Shown here: positions 16,026-23,387 of the stretch, piece after piece
Position numbering within the stretch: position 1 is the first letter of the stretch
How the letters are laid out: the number at the start of each line of letters is the position of its first letter
Source: JAMIFN01 sp964544605
GTDB lineage: Bacteria > Pseudomonadota > Gammaproteobacteria > Burkholderiales > Burkholderiaceae_C
Length of the DNA: 60,776 nt
Direction: 5' to 3'
NCBI GenBank assembly: GCA_964544605.1
Contig: CAZJBX010000013.1
Coordinates: forward strand, 1 to 60,776
Notes under the pieces: generated by a model
Seen by the model: only the letters and a program-made list of their open reading frames with translations
Told to the model about the DNA's origin: nothing
Database searches by the model: none
Position numbers and translations under genes: made by a program

Positions 16026-17486
16026 ATGGCGCGTTTCCCCTTGCCCTACAGCTACGCCCGCAGCCAACAGCTTTTGCTTGATGAAGATGCGGGTATTCTG
16101 ACCCTGTGGAAGCAGGCACAAACGCCGCTGACGGCCCTGTCTGAAGTGCTGCGCCAATACGCCGTGGAGGCCGTGCAGCAAACCGATGCCGAGGATTTGT
16201 TGCAGCGCATCAACGCCGCTTACAGCCGCGATGAAGGCGGCGCGCAGGCGGTGGTCTCTGAGGTCGAGAGCGATGTGGATTTGAGCCGCATCATGCAAGA
16301 GCTGCCCGCTGTGGAGGACTTGCTCGAAGCCTCAGACGACGCGCCCATCATCCGTATGCTCAACGCCATGCTGACGCAGGCCGCCCGTGAGGGGGCCAGC
16401 GACATCCACATCGAGCCCTATGAGCGCCACTCCAGCGTGCGCTTGCGGGTCGATGGCAGTTTGCGCGAGATGGTGCAAACCAACCGCGCTTTGCACGCTG
16501 CTTTAATCAGCCGTTTGAAAATCATGGCCGAGCTGGACATTGCTGAAAAGCGCCTGCCGCAAGATGGCCGCATTTCCCTGCGCTTGGGCACGCGCGCCAT
16601 TGATGTGCGGGTGTCCACCCTGCCCAATGCCCACGGCGAACGCGCAGTATTGCGTTTGCTCGATAAAAGTGAGTCCAAACTCACCTTGGCCGCAGTGGGC
16701 ATGGAGGGCGACACCTTGCTGCGCTTCAAGCATTTGCTGGCCCAGCCCCACGGCATTATTTTGGTGACTGGCCCCACGGGTTCGGGTAAAACCACCACGC
16801 TTTATGCTTCTTTGGCGCAAATGGATGCGGCCAGCACCAACATCATGACGGTGGAAGACCCGATTGAATACGAGTTGCCCGGCATTGGCCAAACGCAGGT
16901 GAATGCCAAGATTGAGCTGACCTTTGCCAAGGCGCTGCGGGCCATTTTGCGCCAAGACCCCGATGTGGTGATGATTGGTGAGATTCGCGATATTGAAACG
17001 GCGCAAATCGCCATTCAAGCCTCGCTCACGGGCCACTTGGTGTTGGCGACTTTGCACACCAACGATGCGGCCAGCGCCATCACCCGCCTCATTGACATGG
17101 GCGTGGAGCCATTCCTGCTCTCCTCCTCATTGCTGGGCGTGCTGGCGCAGCGCTTGGTGCGCCGCTATTGCAGCCATTGCCAAGGGCGCGGCTTTGTCGC
17201 CTTGCTTGATGGCGCGGCGGTAGAAGGCGATGGCATTTTTGACGCACAACTGCATCAGGCTTGCGAGCACTGCAATAAAAGCGGCTACCAAGGCCGCACG
17301 GGGGTGTTTGAGCTGCTGCAAGTGGATGAAAAAATCCGCGAGCAAATCCACAGCAGCCAGTCTGAGGCCGACATCCGCCAAAGCGCCTTGGCGGGCGGTA
17401 TGCACCTCATGCGTGAAGATGGCGAACGATTGGTGGGCTTGGGCGTGACCAGCATGGAAGAAGTGCTGCGCGTGACCAAGGACTAA
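16026..17486 (+). CDS. gspE: Type II secretion ATPase GspE
   Basis: 486 residues. Hexameric cytoplasmic ATPase that powers pseudopilus assembly. Motifs: Walker A GPTGSGKT at 249-256, Asp box MTVEDPIEY at 274-282, Walker B DPDVVMIGEIRD at 311-322, His box LTGHLVLATLHT at 334-345 and the metal-binding tetracysteine CSHC (382-385) with CEHC (413-416). The N-terminal domain that docks to GspL is present (residues 1-100). Six bases after gspD. With GspD, F, L, M and N it makes up the core machine, but no pseudopilin substrates are encoded here. Confidence 0.96.
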   Translation: MARFPLPYSYARSQQLLLDEDAGILTLWKQAQTPLTALSEVLRQYAVEAVQQTDAEDLLQRINAAYSRDEGGAQAVVSEVESDVDLSRIMQELPAVEDLLEASDDAPIIRMLNAMLTQAAREGASDIHIEPYERHSSVRLRVDGSLREMVQTNRALHAALISRLKIMAELDIAEKRLPQDGRISLRLGTRAIDVRVSTLPNAHGERAVLRLLDKSESKLTLAAVGMEGDTLLRFKHLLAQPHGIILVTGPTGSGKTTTLYASLAQMDAASTNIMTVEDPIEYELPGIGQTQVNAKIELTFAKALRAILRQDPDVVMIGEIRDIETAQIAIQASLTGHLVLATLHTNDAASAITRLIDMGVEPFLLSSSLLGVLAQRLVRRYCSHCQGRGFVALLDGAAVEGDGIFDAQLHQACEHCNKSGYQGRTGVFELLQVDEKIREQIHSSQSEADIRQSALAGGMHLMREDGERLVGLGVTSMEEVLRVTKD

Positions 17487-17501
17487 GGACAGGGGCTTGC
17501 C

Positions 17502-18728
17502 ATGACCGCCTACGCCTATGAAGCCTTGAACGCCGAGGGCAAAACCGTCAAAGACATCATCGATGCGGAAAGCCCCAAGGCCGCCCGCAGCGCTTTGCGG
17601 GCCAAGGGCTTGGCCCCCATCAAGGTCGAGCCTGCCGTGGCTCAGCAAGAGGCAGGCGGCTCACCCTTGCAATGGCAGATTTTTGCGCCCAAGGCTTTGA
17701 AAACCGCCGACCTGACGGTGTGGACGCGGCAATTGGCGGGTTTGGTCACTTCTGGCCTGCCGCTGGAACGCGCCCTCAGCGCTTTGGCCGAGGAAGCTGA
17801 AAAACCCGAGCTGCGCCACCTCATGGCCAGCTTGCGCGCTGAGGTGAATGGTGGCTCCACCTTTGCCCGCGCCATGCAATTGCACCCCCGTGAGTTCGAT
17901 GAGATTTACATCGCCGTGATTGCCGCTGGCGAGGCTTCGGGCAGCTTGGGCGTGGTGCTGGAGCGCTTGGCCGACGACTTGGAGGAGCAGCAAGAGCTGC
18001 GCAGCAAAATCATGGGTGCGGCCCTCTACCCCATGATTGTTTCGGGCATTGCCGTGCTCATCGTCGCCTTTTTGGTCACCTATGTGGTGCCACAAGTGGC
18101 GGGCGTGTTTGTGGGCAGTAAAAAAGCCCTGCCTTTTTTGACGACCCTGATGCTGGCCATCAGCGATTTTGTGCGGGCCTGGTGGTGGCTCATGCTACTG
18201 GCCGCCGCTGCCGTGGTGCTGGCCGTGTGGCAGGCCCGCAAGCGCGAGGCCACGCGCCTGAAAATGGATGCCGCTTGGCTGCAACTGCCCTTGGTGGGGC
18301 GCTTGGCACGCGGCTATAACAGCGCCCGCTTTGCTGGCACTTTGGCCATGTTGGTGGGTGCGGGCGTGCCCATACTCAAGGCCCTGCAAGCGGCGGCGCA
18401 AACTTTGTCGAATAAGGCCATGCAGGCCGATGCCTTGGATGCCTTGGTGCTGGTGCGCGAGGGTGCGCCGCTGGGTTCGGCCTTGGCGCAGAAGAAGCGC
18501 TTTCCGGGTCTGCTGTCTATGTTTGCCCGCTTGGGCGAGCAAACGGGCGAGTTGCCCCTGATGCTGCAAAGGGCGGCCAAGCAGCTCTCGGCAGAGGTGC
18601 AGCGCCGCGCCATGCAGTTGGCCACTTTACTGGAGCCTCTGCTCATCGTCGGCATGGGGGCCATGGTCATGCTGATTGTGCTGGCCGTGCTGCTACCCAT
18701 CATTCAACTCAATCAATTGGTGCAATAA
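17502..18728 (+). CDS. gspF: Type II secretion inner-membrane protein GspF
   Basis: 408 residues with the duplicated T2SSF domain: first copy with LTVWTRQLAGLVTSGLPLE and a helix MIVSGIAVLIVAFLVTYVVP, second copy with ARFAGTLAMLVGAGVPI and a final helix VGMGAMVMLIVLAVLLPII. It is the polytopic platform protein that contacts GspE and the pseudopilus base. AGGACAGGGG precedes the ATG. Last gene of the gsp run; dacB starts two bases after its stop. Confidence 0.95.
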   Translation: MTAYAYEALNAEGKTVKDIIDAESPKAARSALRAKGLAPIKVEPAVAQQEAGGSPLQWQIFAPKALKTADLTVWTRQLAGLVTSGLPLERALSALAEEAEKPELRHLMASLRAEVNGGSTFARAMQLHPREFDEIYIAVIAAGEASGSLGVVLERLADDLEEQQELRSKIMGAALYPMIVSGIAVLIVAFLVTYVVPQVAGVFVGSKKALPFLTTLMLAISDFVRAWWWLMLLAAAAVVLAVWQARKREATRLKMDAAWLQLPLVGRLARGYNSARFAGTLAMLVGAGVPILKALQAAAQTLSNKAMQADALDALVLVREGAPLGSALAQKKRFPGLLSMFARLGEQTGELPLMLQRAAKQLSAEVQRRAMQLATLLEPLLIVGMGAMVMLIVLAVLLPIIQLNQLVQ

Positions 18729-18730
18729 AC

Positions 18731-20350
18731 ATGCTTCAAGCTTTTGCCCAGCAGCGCCTGCGGGCGCTTTTGTTTTTGCTGGCCGTGGCCGCCCTGCCCG
18801 GGCCTGCGGCGGCCTTGCTGATGGACTTGTCTTTGAGCAGCCCAGAAGAAGTGGCCGAGGCAGAGGCCCGTTTTGACGCGCCCAGCCTCAGCCCCATGCC
18901 CGCCAATCACAAGCTGCCCGCCGCCGTCTTGCAGGCTTTGGCGGCGGCGCAATTGCCGCCTGAGAGCTTGGCCGTGCAGGTGCAAGCCCTGCCTGGCGTG
19001 CGTGAACCCGAGGCCAAACTGGCTTCAAGCGCCAGCCGCCCACAGGCATGGCCGCTGCCGCACTTGGCCTACCAAAGTCAGCGGCCCATGAATCCCGCTT
19101 CCACCATGAAGCTGCTGAGCACTTATGCGGCTTTTGATGCCTTGGGTGCAGATTTTGTGTGGCGCACCAGCGTGTTTGTAGATGGCCCCATTCGTGGCGG
19201 TGTGCTGCGTGGCAATGTGATTGTGCAGGGCGGCGCAGACCCCTATCTTGATTTAACGCGGGCACGGGCTTTGGTGGCGGCGCTGCAAGCCAAGGGCATC
19301 CGCCATATTGAGGGCGATTGGCTGGTGGACAGCAGCCTGTTCGCACTGCCGCCGCACAACCCTGCGGCCTTTGATGGCAAGCCTGAGCGCCCCTATAACG
19401 CGGGGCCGCAAGCCCTGCTTTTGAATATGGCGGCGCTGGATGTGGGTTTTGCCGTGGATGCCGATTTGGGCCAAGCGATGGTGGATGTGCAGCCGCCCTT
19501 GTGGGGCGTGAGTTGGCCGCCAAGTCTGCCGTTGGGCGCGGGCGGCTCCTGCGCTTTGCTGGATCAGCGCTTGGGCTTGGATTTATCGCAGCCTGAGCAA
19601 TTGCAATTTAAAAATGCCTACCCCGCAGGTTGCCCGCAGGGGCGGGTGTATTGGGCTTATTACCGCCAGCCTGAGCTGTTTGCGGCGCGGGGCTTGGCAG
19701 GCTTGTGGCAAGAGGCGGGCGGCACACTCCGAGGCCAAGCCCGTTTGGGCCGCACGCCGGCCAAGGCGCGGCTGCTGTTTCGCCAGCCCTCACCGCCTTT
19801 GGCAGAGGTGGCCGCCACCATCAACCGTTACTCGAACAATGTCATGACGCAGCAGGTGTTTCTGTCTTTGCCCCTGTTTGCGGGGCGGGCCAAAGCGGGG
19901 CAAAAAGGCAGCTTTGCGGCCTCGCAAGCTTGGTTGGAACAATGGTGGCAGCAGCATTGGCCGCAAATGATGCCGCCTGTGGTGGAGAACGGATCGGGTT
20001 TGTCGCGCCGCGAGCGCATCAGCGCAGAAGGCATGAGTGCGCTCTTGGTACACGCGGCCCAAAGCCCCAGCTTTGCCCCCTTCTACCATTCGCTGGCCTT
20101 GGCAGGTGAGGAGGGCACACTGCGGAAAATGCGCCGCCGCAGCCCCCACAATGCCGCTTTGGGCCGTGCCAAGCTGAAAACAGGCACGCTCGATGATGTC
20201 AAGGCCATAGCGGGCTATGTGCAAGGGCAGGGCGGGCAAATGTATGCTGTGGTCGCCTTCGTCAACCACCCCAGCCGCGCTCATGCGGGCGAAAAGGCGC
20301 TGGATGCCCTGCTTGACTGGGTGGCGCGCGATTTGCCTGCCGAGCCCTGA
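18731..20350 (+). CDS. dacB: D-alanyl-D-alanine carboxypeptidase/endopeptidase (PBP4)
   Basis: 539 residues of peptidase family S13. A signal peptide (LLFLLAVAALPGPAAA) sends it to the periplasm, where it trims and opens peptidoglycan crosslinks. Active-site motifs are SxxK in PASTMKLLS (S124, K127), SxN in RYSNNVM and KTG in KLKTGTLDD; the extra domain between SxxK and SxN typical of PBP4 is present. It begins two bases after gspF with no evident RBS, so it may depend on coupling to gspF. Whether it aids passage of the secretion machine through the wall is only a positional guess. It converges on the MFS gene, ten bases away. Confidence 0.93.
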   Translation: MLQAFAQQRLRALLFLLAVAALPGPAAALLMDLSLSSPEEVAEAEARFDAPSLSPMPANHKLPAAVLQALAAAQLPPESLAVQVQALPGVREPEAKLASSASRPQAWPLPHLAYQSQRPMNPASTMKLLSTYAAFDALGADFVWRTSVFVDGPIRGGVLRGNVIVQGGADPYLDLTRARALVAALQAKGIRHIEGDWLVDSSLFALPPHNPAAFDGKPERPYNAGPQALLLNMAALDVGFAVDADLGQAMVDVQPPLWGVSWPPSLPLGAGGSCALLDQRLGLDLSQPEQLQFKNAYPAGCPQGRVYWAYYRQPELFAARGLAGLWQEAGGTLRGQARLGRTPAKARLLFRQPSPPLAEVAATINRYSNNVMTQQVFLSLPLFAGRAKAGQKGSFAASQAWLEQWWQQHWPQMMPPVVENGSGLSRRERISAEGMSALLVHAAQSPSFAPFYHSLALAGEEGTLRKMRRRSPHNAALGRAKLKTGTLDDVKAIAGYVQGQGGQMYAVVAFVNHPSRAHAGEKALDALLDWVARDLPAEP

Positions 20351-20360
20351 GACCCAGCGT

Positions 20361-21551
20361 TTACGGGGCAGATGGGCGGTGCAGGGGCTTGGCCAGCAAA
20401 AAGCCCACGGCGGCCACGACCAAAAGCAAGAGCGGCAGGCTGACCAGGTTGAGCACCTCCCAGCCCCACATATGCAGCAAAGCACCGGCAGAGAGCGAGG
20501 CCAGGCTGATGACGCCAAACACAAGGAAATCGTGGAAGGCTTGGGCCTTGGCCTGCTCGCTGGGGCGGTAGGTGTGCGTGAGCAAACTGGAGCCGCCGAC
20601 AAAGAGGAAGTTCCAACCCACACCCAGCAAAATCAGGCCCGCCAAATACAGCTCAAGACTGTGGCCCATCAGCGCCAGCAGCACTTGCACCAGCAGCATG
20701 GCCACGCCCGCCACCAACACGGGCAGCACGCCCAAGCGTTGAATCAAACTGCCGGTGAAGAAGGACGGCACAAACATGCCCAACACATGCCATTTGATGA
20801 CCGAGGCCGAGGCCGCCATGGGATGGCCAGCGGCCACCATCGCCAAAGGTGTGGCCGTCATCACCATCACCATCACGGCGTAGCCCACGGCAGAGGAAGT
20901 CAAAGCCACCAAAAACAGGGGCTGGCGCACAATCGCCAGCAGCGGCCTAGCGGGCTCGCTGTGGTTGGCTTTGCTAGCAGGTGGGATGTCGAGCGCGGCC
21001 ACAACAAACGCGCCCAATAGGGCCAAAATCAGCAGGCTGGCGTAAGAGGCGACATAGGCCGTGGTATGCCAGTCTTTGGTGTAGATGGCGATTTCTGGCC
21101 CCAAAACGGCCGCTACCACGCCGCCCGCCACCACCCAAGACAGGGCGCGGCTTTTGAAGGCGGGGCTGGCCGCATCAGCCGCCGCAAAGCGGTAAAACTG
21201 GGCAAAACCTTGGTAGCTGCCCATGAACATATTGGCCCAAACAAAGAGCCAAAAATTTTGCTGCCACAGCGCCAGCGCACCCAACACGCCTGAGAGCGCA
21301 CCCATGAGCAAGCCCACATGAAAGCCCGCCTTGCGGCCCCAGCGTTGCATGAACAAAGAGGCGGGAATCATGGTGATGGCCGCCGCAATCATGATGATGG
21401 TGACGGGCAGGGTGGCCAGATTTTTATTGCTGGCCAGCTCTTGCCCAATCAGGCCAGAAACCAGCATCACCATGACCATGGCGGTTTGGAACAAGGCTTG
21501 GGCGACAAAAAGCAGAAAAACATTGCGCTTTTCTTTGGCTTGAACAGACAT
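20361..21551 (-). CDS. MFS transporter (substrate unknown)
   Basis: 396 residues with about twelve transmembrane helices and the MFS loop RWGRKAGFHVG after helix 2 (FMQRWGRKAG). The two six-helix halves are separated by a cytoplasmic loop near residues 190-205 (DIPPASKANHSEPARP). The C-terminal half resembles the uncharacterised permeases of the YnfM/arabinose-efflux type, but I cannot assign a substrate. It lies eight bases after the hemerythrin-like gene on the same strand, probably in one transcript with rpoH. Confidence 0.85.
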   Translation of the reverse strand: MSVQAKEKRNVFLLFVAQALFQTAMVMVMLVSGLIGQELASNKNLATLPVTIIMIAAAITMIPASLFMQRWGRKAGFHVGLLMGALSGVLGALALWQQNFWLFVWANMFMGSYQGFAQFYRFAAADAASPAFKSRALSWVVAGGVVAAVLGPEIAIYTKDWHTTAYVASYASLLILALLGAFVVAALDIPPASKANHSEPARPLLAIVRQPLFLVALTSSAVGYAVMVMVMTATPLAMVAAGHPMAASASVIKWHVLGMFVPSFFTGSLIQRLGVLPVLVAGVAMLLVQVLLALMGHSLELYLAGLILLGVGWNFLFVGGSSLLTHTYRPSEQAKAQAFHDFLVFGVISLASLSAGALLHMWGWEVLNLVSLPLLLLVVAAVGFLLAKPLHRPSAP

Positions 21552-21559
21552 GGGAACCT

Positions 21560-22009
21560 TTAGTTTGGGGTGGGTTGGCGCGGCGCTTTGGGCGCGTGCT
21601 GGCCAATGGCATCGAGCTGGGCAGGGCTTAAAAGCTGCTGCGCCAGCTCAAATAATTCGCGTTCTTCCTGCCGTACATGGGCTTGCAAGGCATCGGCAAA
21701 AGCCAGCAAATGCGGCGCTTGCCCAGTGGCTGCGGCGCGGGCCAATTGCCGCAGTTGGGTGTGCTGGGCCAAGGCCGTTTGCACCCCAGCGGCGGCCTGC
21801 GCGTGCTGCGCCAGGGCAGGGAATAAATGCGCTTCTTCTGCTTGAAAATGCGGTTCGATTTCGGCCTCAAAGCGCTGCGTCAATTGCTGCGCGGCGGCCC
21901 AGCCCAGCGCGGCATCGCCGCTTTGGGCGGCTTGGCGCAATTGGCGCGCCAAAACCAGATTGGCGTGGTGCTCTGAGGACAGGCCCTGAAGCTGTGGCAG
22001 GCGGCGCAT
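21560..22009 (-). CDS. Hemerythrin-like (HHE domain) protein
   Basis: 149 residues, helical. Iron-ligand-like residues appear as SSEHHANL near the N-terminus, EIEPHFQAEEAHLFP (about 50-64), AQHTQLRQL and HVRQEERELFE (about 111-121), the usual H...HxxxE...H...HxxxE plan. It starts 22 bases after rpoH and ends eight bases before the MFS gene. The tail (PKAPRQPTPN) is disordered. A second HHE protein in this window is at 3451-3888; the two are only distantly alike. Function is probably oxygen, NO or iron sensing or protection. Confidence 0.82.
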   Translation of the reverse strand: MRRLPQLQGLSSEHHANLVLARQLRQAAQSGDAALGWAAAQQLTQRFEAEIEPHFQAEEAHLFPALAQHAQAAAGVQTALAQHTQLRQLARAAATGQAPHLLAFADALQAHVRQEERELFELAQQLLSPAQLDAIGQHAPKAPRQPTPN

Positions 22010-22031
22010 GAGGGTGCCTGATGCGGCGGCC

Positions 22032-22958
22032 TTAGGCGGCCTCGGCTTGCAGCAAATGCTGCTTCATTTTCTTCATGGCCTGGGCCTCAATCTGGCGGAT
22101 GCGCTCGGCACTCACGCCATACTCGGCGGCCAGCTCGTGCAAAGTGGCCGCACCTGAGCCGTCATCGTTCACGGCCAGCCATCGTGCCTGCACAATGCGG
22201 CGGCTGCGCTCATCCAAGGCTTGCAAGGCAGCGGCCACGCCAGTGGTGGAGAGCTGCTCGCGCTGGCGCGCCTCCAGCACGGCGGTCGGCTCTTGGCTCT
22301 CATCGGCCAGCCAAGCAATGGGGGCAAAGCTTTTCTCGCCGTCGTCGTCAGTGGGGTTGTCGATCAGCACATCGGCACCGCCCATGCGCAGCTCCATCTC
22401 GCGCACTTCTTCGGGTTTGACGGCTAAGCGGCTGGCCATTTCTTCCACCTGAGAGGGGCTGAGGCTGCCTTTAAAAACATCGCTCTCGTCGGCGTCTTGC
22501 AGGCGGTTCTTCATGGAGCGCAGATTGAAAAACAGCTTGCGCTGGGCCTTGGTGGTGGCGACCTTCACCAAGCGCCAGTTTTTGATGATGTATTCGTGAA
22601 TCTCGGCCTTGATCCAGTGCATGGCATAGCTGACCAAGCGCACCCCCTGGTCGGGGTCAAAGCGTTTGACGGCCTTCATCAGCCCAACATTGCCTTCTTG
22701 AATCAAATCGGCATGGGGCAGGCCATAGCCCAAATACTGGCGGGAGATGGAAATCACCAAACGCAAATGCGAAAGCACCAAACGGCCAGCGGCCTGAATG
22801 TCTTGGCGCTCGCGGAAGGCCAGCGCCGATTCGCGCTCCTCCTCAGGCGTGAGCATGGGCATGCGTTGCGCGGCAGCGATGTAGGCGTTCAAATCCCCGA
22901 GGGCAGGCACCATAGCCCAAGGGTTTTGCGCGGGGGCAAGGCTATAAGTTGTGGTCAT
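22032..22958 (-). CDS. rpoH: RNA polymerase heat-shock sigma factor (sigma-32)
   Basis: 308 residues. Region 2 (DLIQEGNVGLMKAVKRFDP and VSYAMHWIKAEIHEYI), the diagnostic RpoH box QRKLFFNLR at 139-147, and the region 4 helix-turn-helix ending EYGVSAERIRQIEAQAM identify it clearly. It directs polymerase to chaperone and protease genes. A strong RBS, AGGAGG, lies seven bases before the ATG. A perfect CIRCE operator sits 28-54 bases upstream, so the HrcA repressor probably controls it. The next two genes on the strand follow with gaps of 22 and 8 bases and no terminator. Confidence 0.97.
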   Translation of the reverse strand: MTTTYSLAPAQNPWAMVPALGDLNAYIAAAQRMPMLTPEEERESALAFRERQDIQAAGRLVLSHLRLVISISRQYLGYGLPHADLIQEGNVGLMKAVKRFDPDQGVRLVSYAMHWIKAEIHEYIIKNWRLVKVATTKAQRKLFFNLRSMKNRLQDADESDVFKGSLSPSQVEEMASRLAVKPEEVREMELRMGGADVLIDNPTDDDGEKSFAPIAWLADESQEPTAVLEARQREQLSTTGVAAALQALDERSRRIVQARWLAVNDDGSGAATLHELAAEYGVSAERIRQIEAQAMKKMKQHLLQAEAA

Positions 22959-22985
22959 GGGTGTCCTCCTGTAGATTTTTTGATG

Positions 22986-23012
22986 TTAGCACTCTCTGGC
23001 ATTGAGTGCTAA
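22986..23012. promoter_or_regulatory. CIRCE operator (HrcA binding site) before rpoH
   Basis: TTAGCACTC, nine bases, GAGTGCTAA: a perfect match to the CIRCE consensus in both arms and spacing. It lies between the rpoH RBS and the rpoH upstream region. HrcA binding here would block rpoH transcription, putting the sigma factor itself under the heat-labile HrcA repressor. Comparative studies have reported CIRCE sites at rpoH in beta-proteobacteria. I could not pick the rpoH promoter elements by eye. Confidence 0.95.
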
Positions 23013-23070
23013 GAACGCGCGCCAAAGCGCTTTTGTGGACAGGGTTTTTCAAAAAAATGACTCGGCGCCC

Positions 23071-23098
23071 TTCAAAGTGCATTTTTTGTATTTATAAT
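23071..23098 (+). promoter_or_regulatory. Sigma-70 promoter of the sRNA candidate
   Basis: A consensus -10 TATAAT at 23093-23098 with TTCAAA at 23071-23076 as a moderate -35 and a 16-base spacer. The expected start of transcription is near 23105. It reads away from rpoH and toward the hairpin-rich stretch ending at 23244. Confidence 0.6.
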
Positions 23099-23104
23099 CC
23101 AAGC

Positions 23105-23244
23105 CATCGACATATCGAGAGGGTTGCAAGCAACCCCACCAACCTGCCAACTGGGGCAAGGTGGTCTGCCAAAGCGCATATGTGGCACTGCAAAGTGCAA
23201 ACAAGCCAGCCCAAAGCAGCCCACCGCATCAGGTGGGCTTTTTT
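23105..23244 (+). ncRNA. Candidate small RNA, about 140 nt
   Basis: The stretch has its own promoter, no convincing reading frame, several hairpins and a terminator. Hairpins include GGGTTG-CAAG-CAACCC, a longer stem in which CCACC and TGCC pair with GGCA and GGTGG, a GCCA/TGGC element, and the terminator AGCCCACC-GCATCA-GGTGGGCT (23218-23239) with six T. I find no 4.5S, tmRNA or RNase P hallmark. 6S RNA is not excluded by eye but the central bubble is not obvious. It lies between rpoH and an unknown gene, so it could be independent or a leader whose terminator controls the downstream gene. Confidence 0.5.
23218..23244 (+). terminator. Rho-independent terminator
   Basis: An 8-bp perfect stem AGCCCACC/GGTGGGCT with a GCATCA loop and TTTTTT. 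It ends the sRNA candidate 143 bases before the next start codon. Confidence 0.88.
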
Positions 23245-23387
23245 GTTGGGGTTTTCTTCTCTTGATAGGCGATCGGCTGTGAAGGCAGCCGGTGCGTGCT
23301 GCATAGAAAACCTTTGGGGGTGCATTTGCCTGATTGTCGCTACCCCGATCGCTCTGATCAAAACATCGACTAAACCGGAGAAAACAC
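23245..23387 (+). other. Structured leader region before the unknown gene pair
   Basis: No gene is seen. The inverted 8-mers GCGATCGG (23269-23276) and CCGATCGC (23345-23352) could close a 68-base loop that itself contains GGCTG-TGAAGG-CAGCC. CCGGAG at 23375-23380 is the RBS for the ATG at 23388. No clear promoter was found in this stretch. Confidence 0.35.

Noticed and set aside
22986..23012. CIRCE acting on the plus-strand unknown genes instead of rpoH
   Set aside because: The site lies 28 bases from the rpoH start but about 375 bases before the unknown gene, with a terminator in between.
23105..23244. 4.5S RNA, tmRNA or RNase P RNA for the sRNA candidate
   Set aside because: Length and motifs do not fit: no SRP tetraloop region, no tRNA-like end, no P4 consensus. 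6S RNA could not be excluded by eye, but its central bubble was not apparent.
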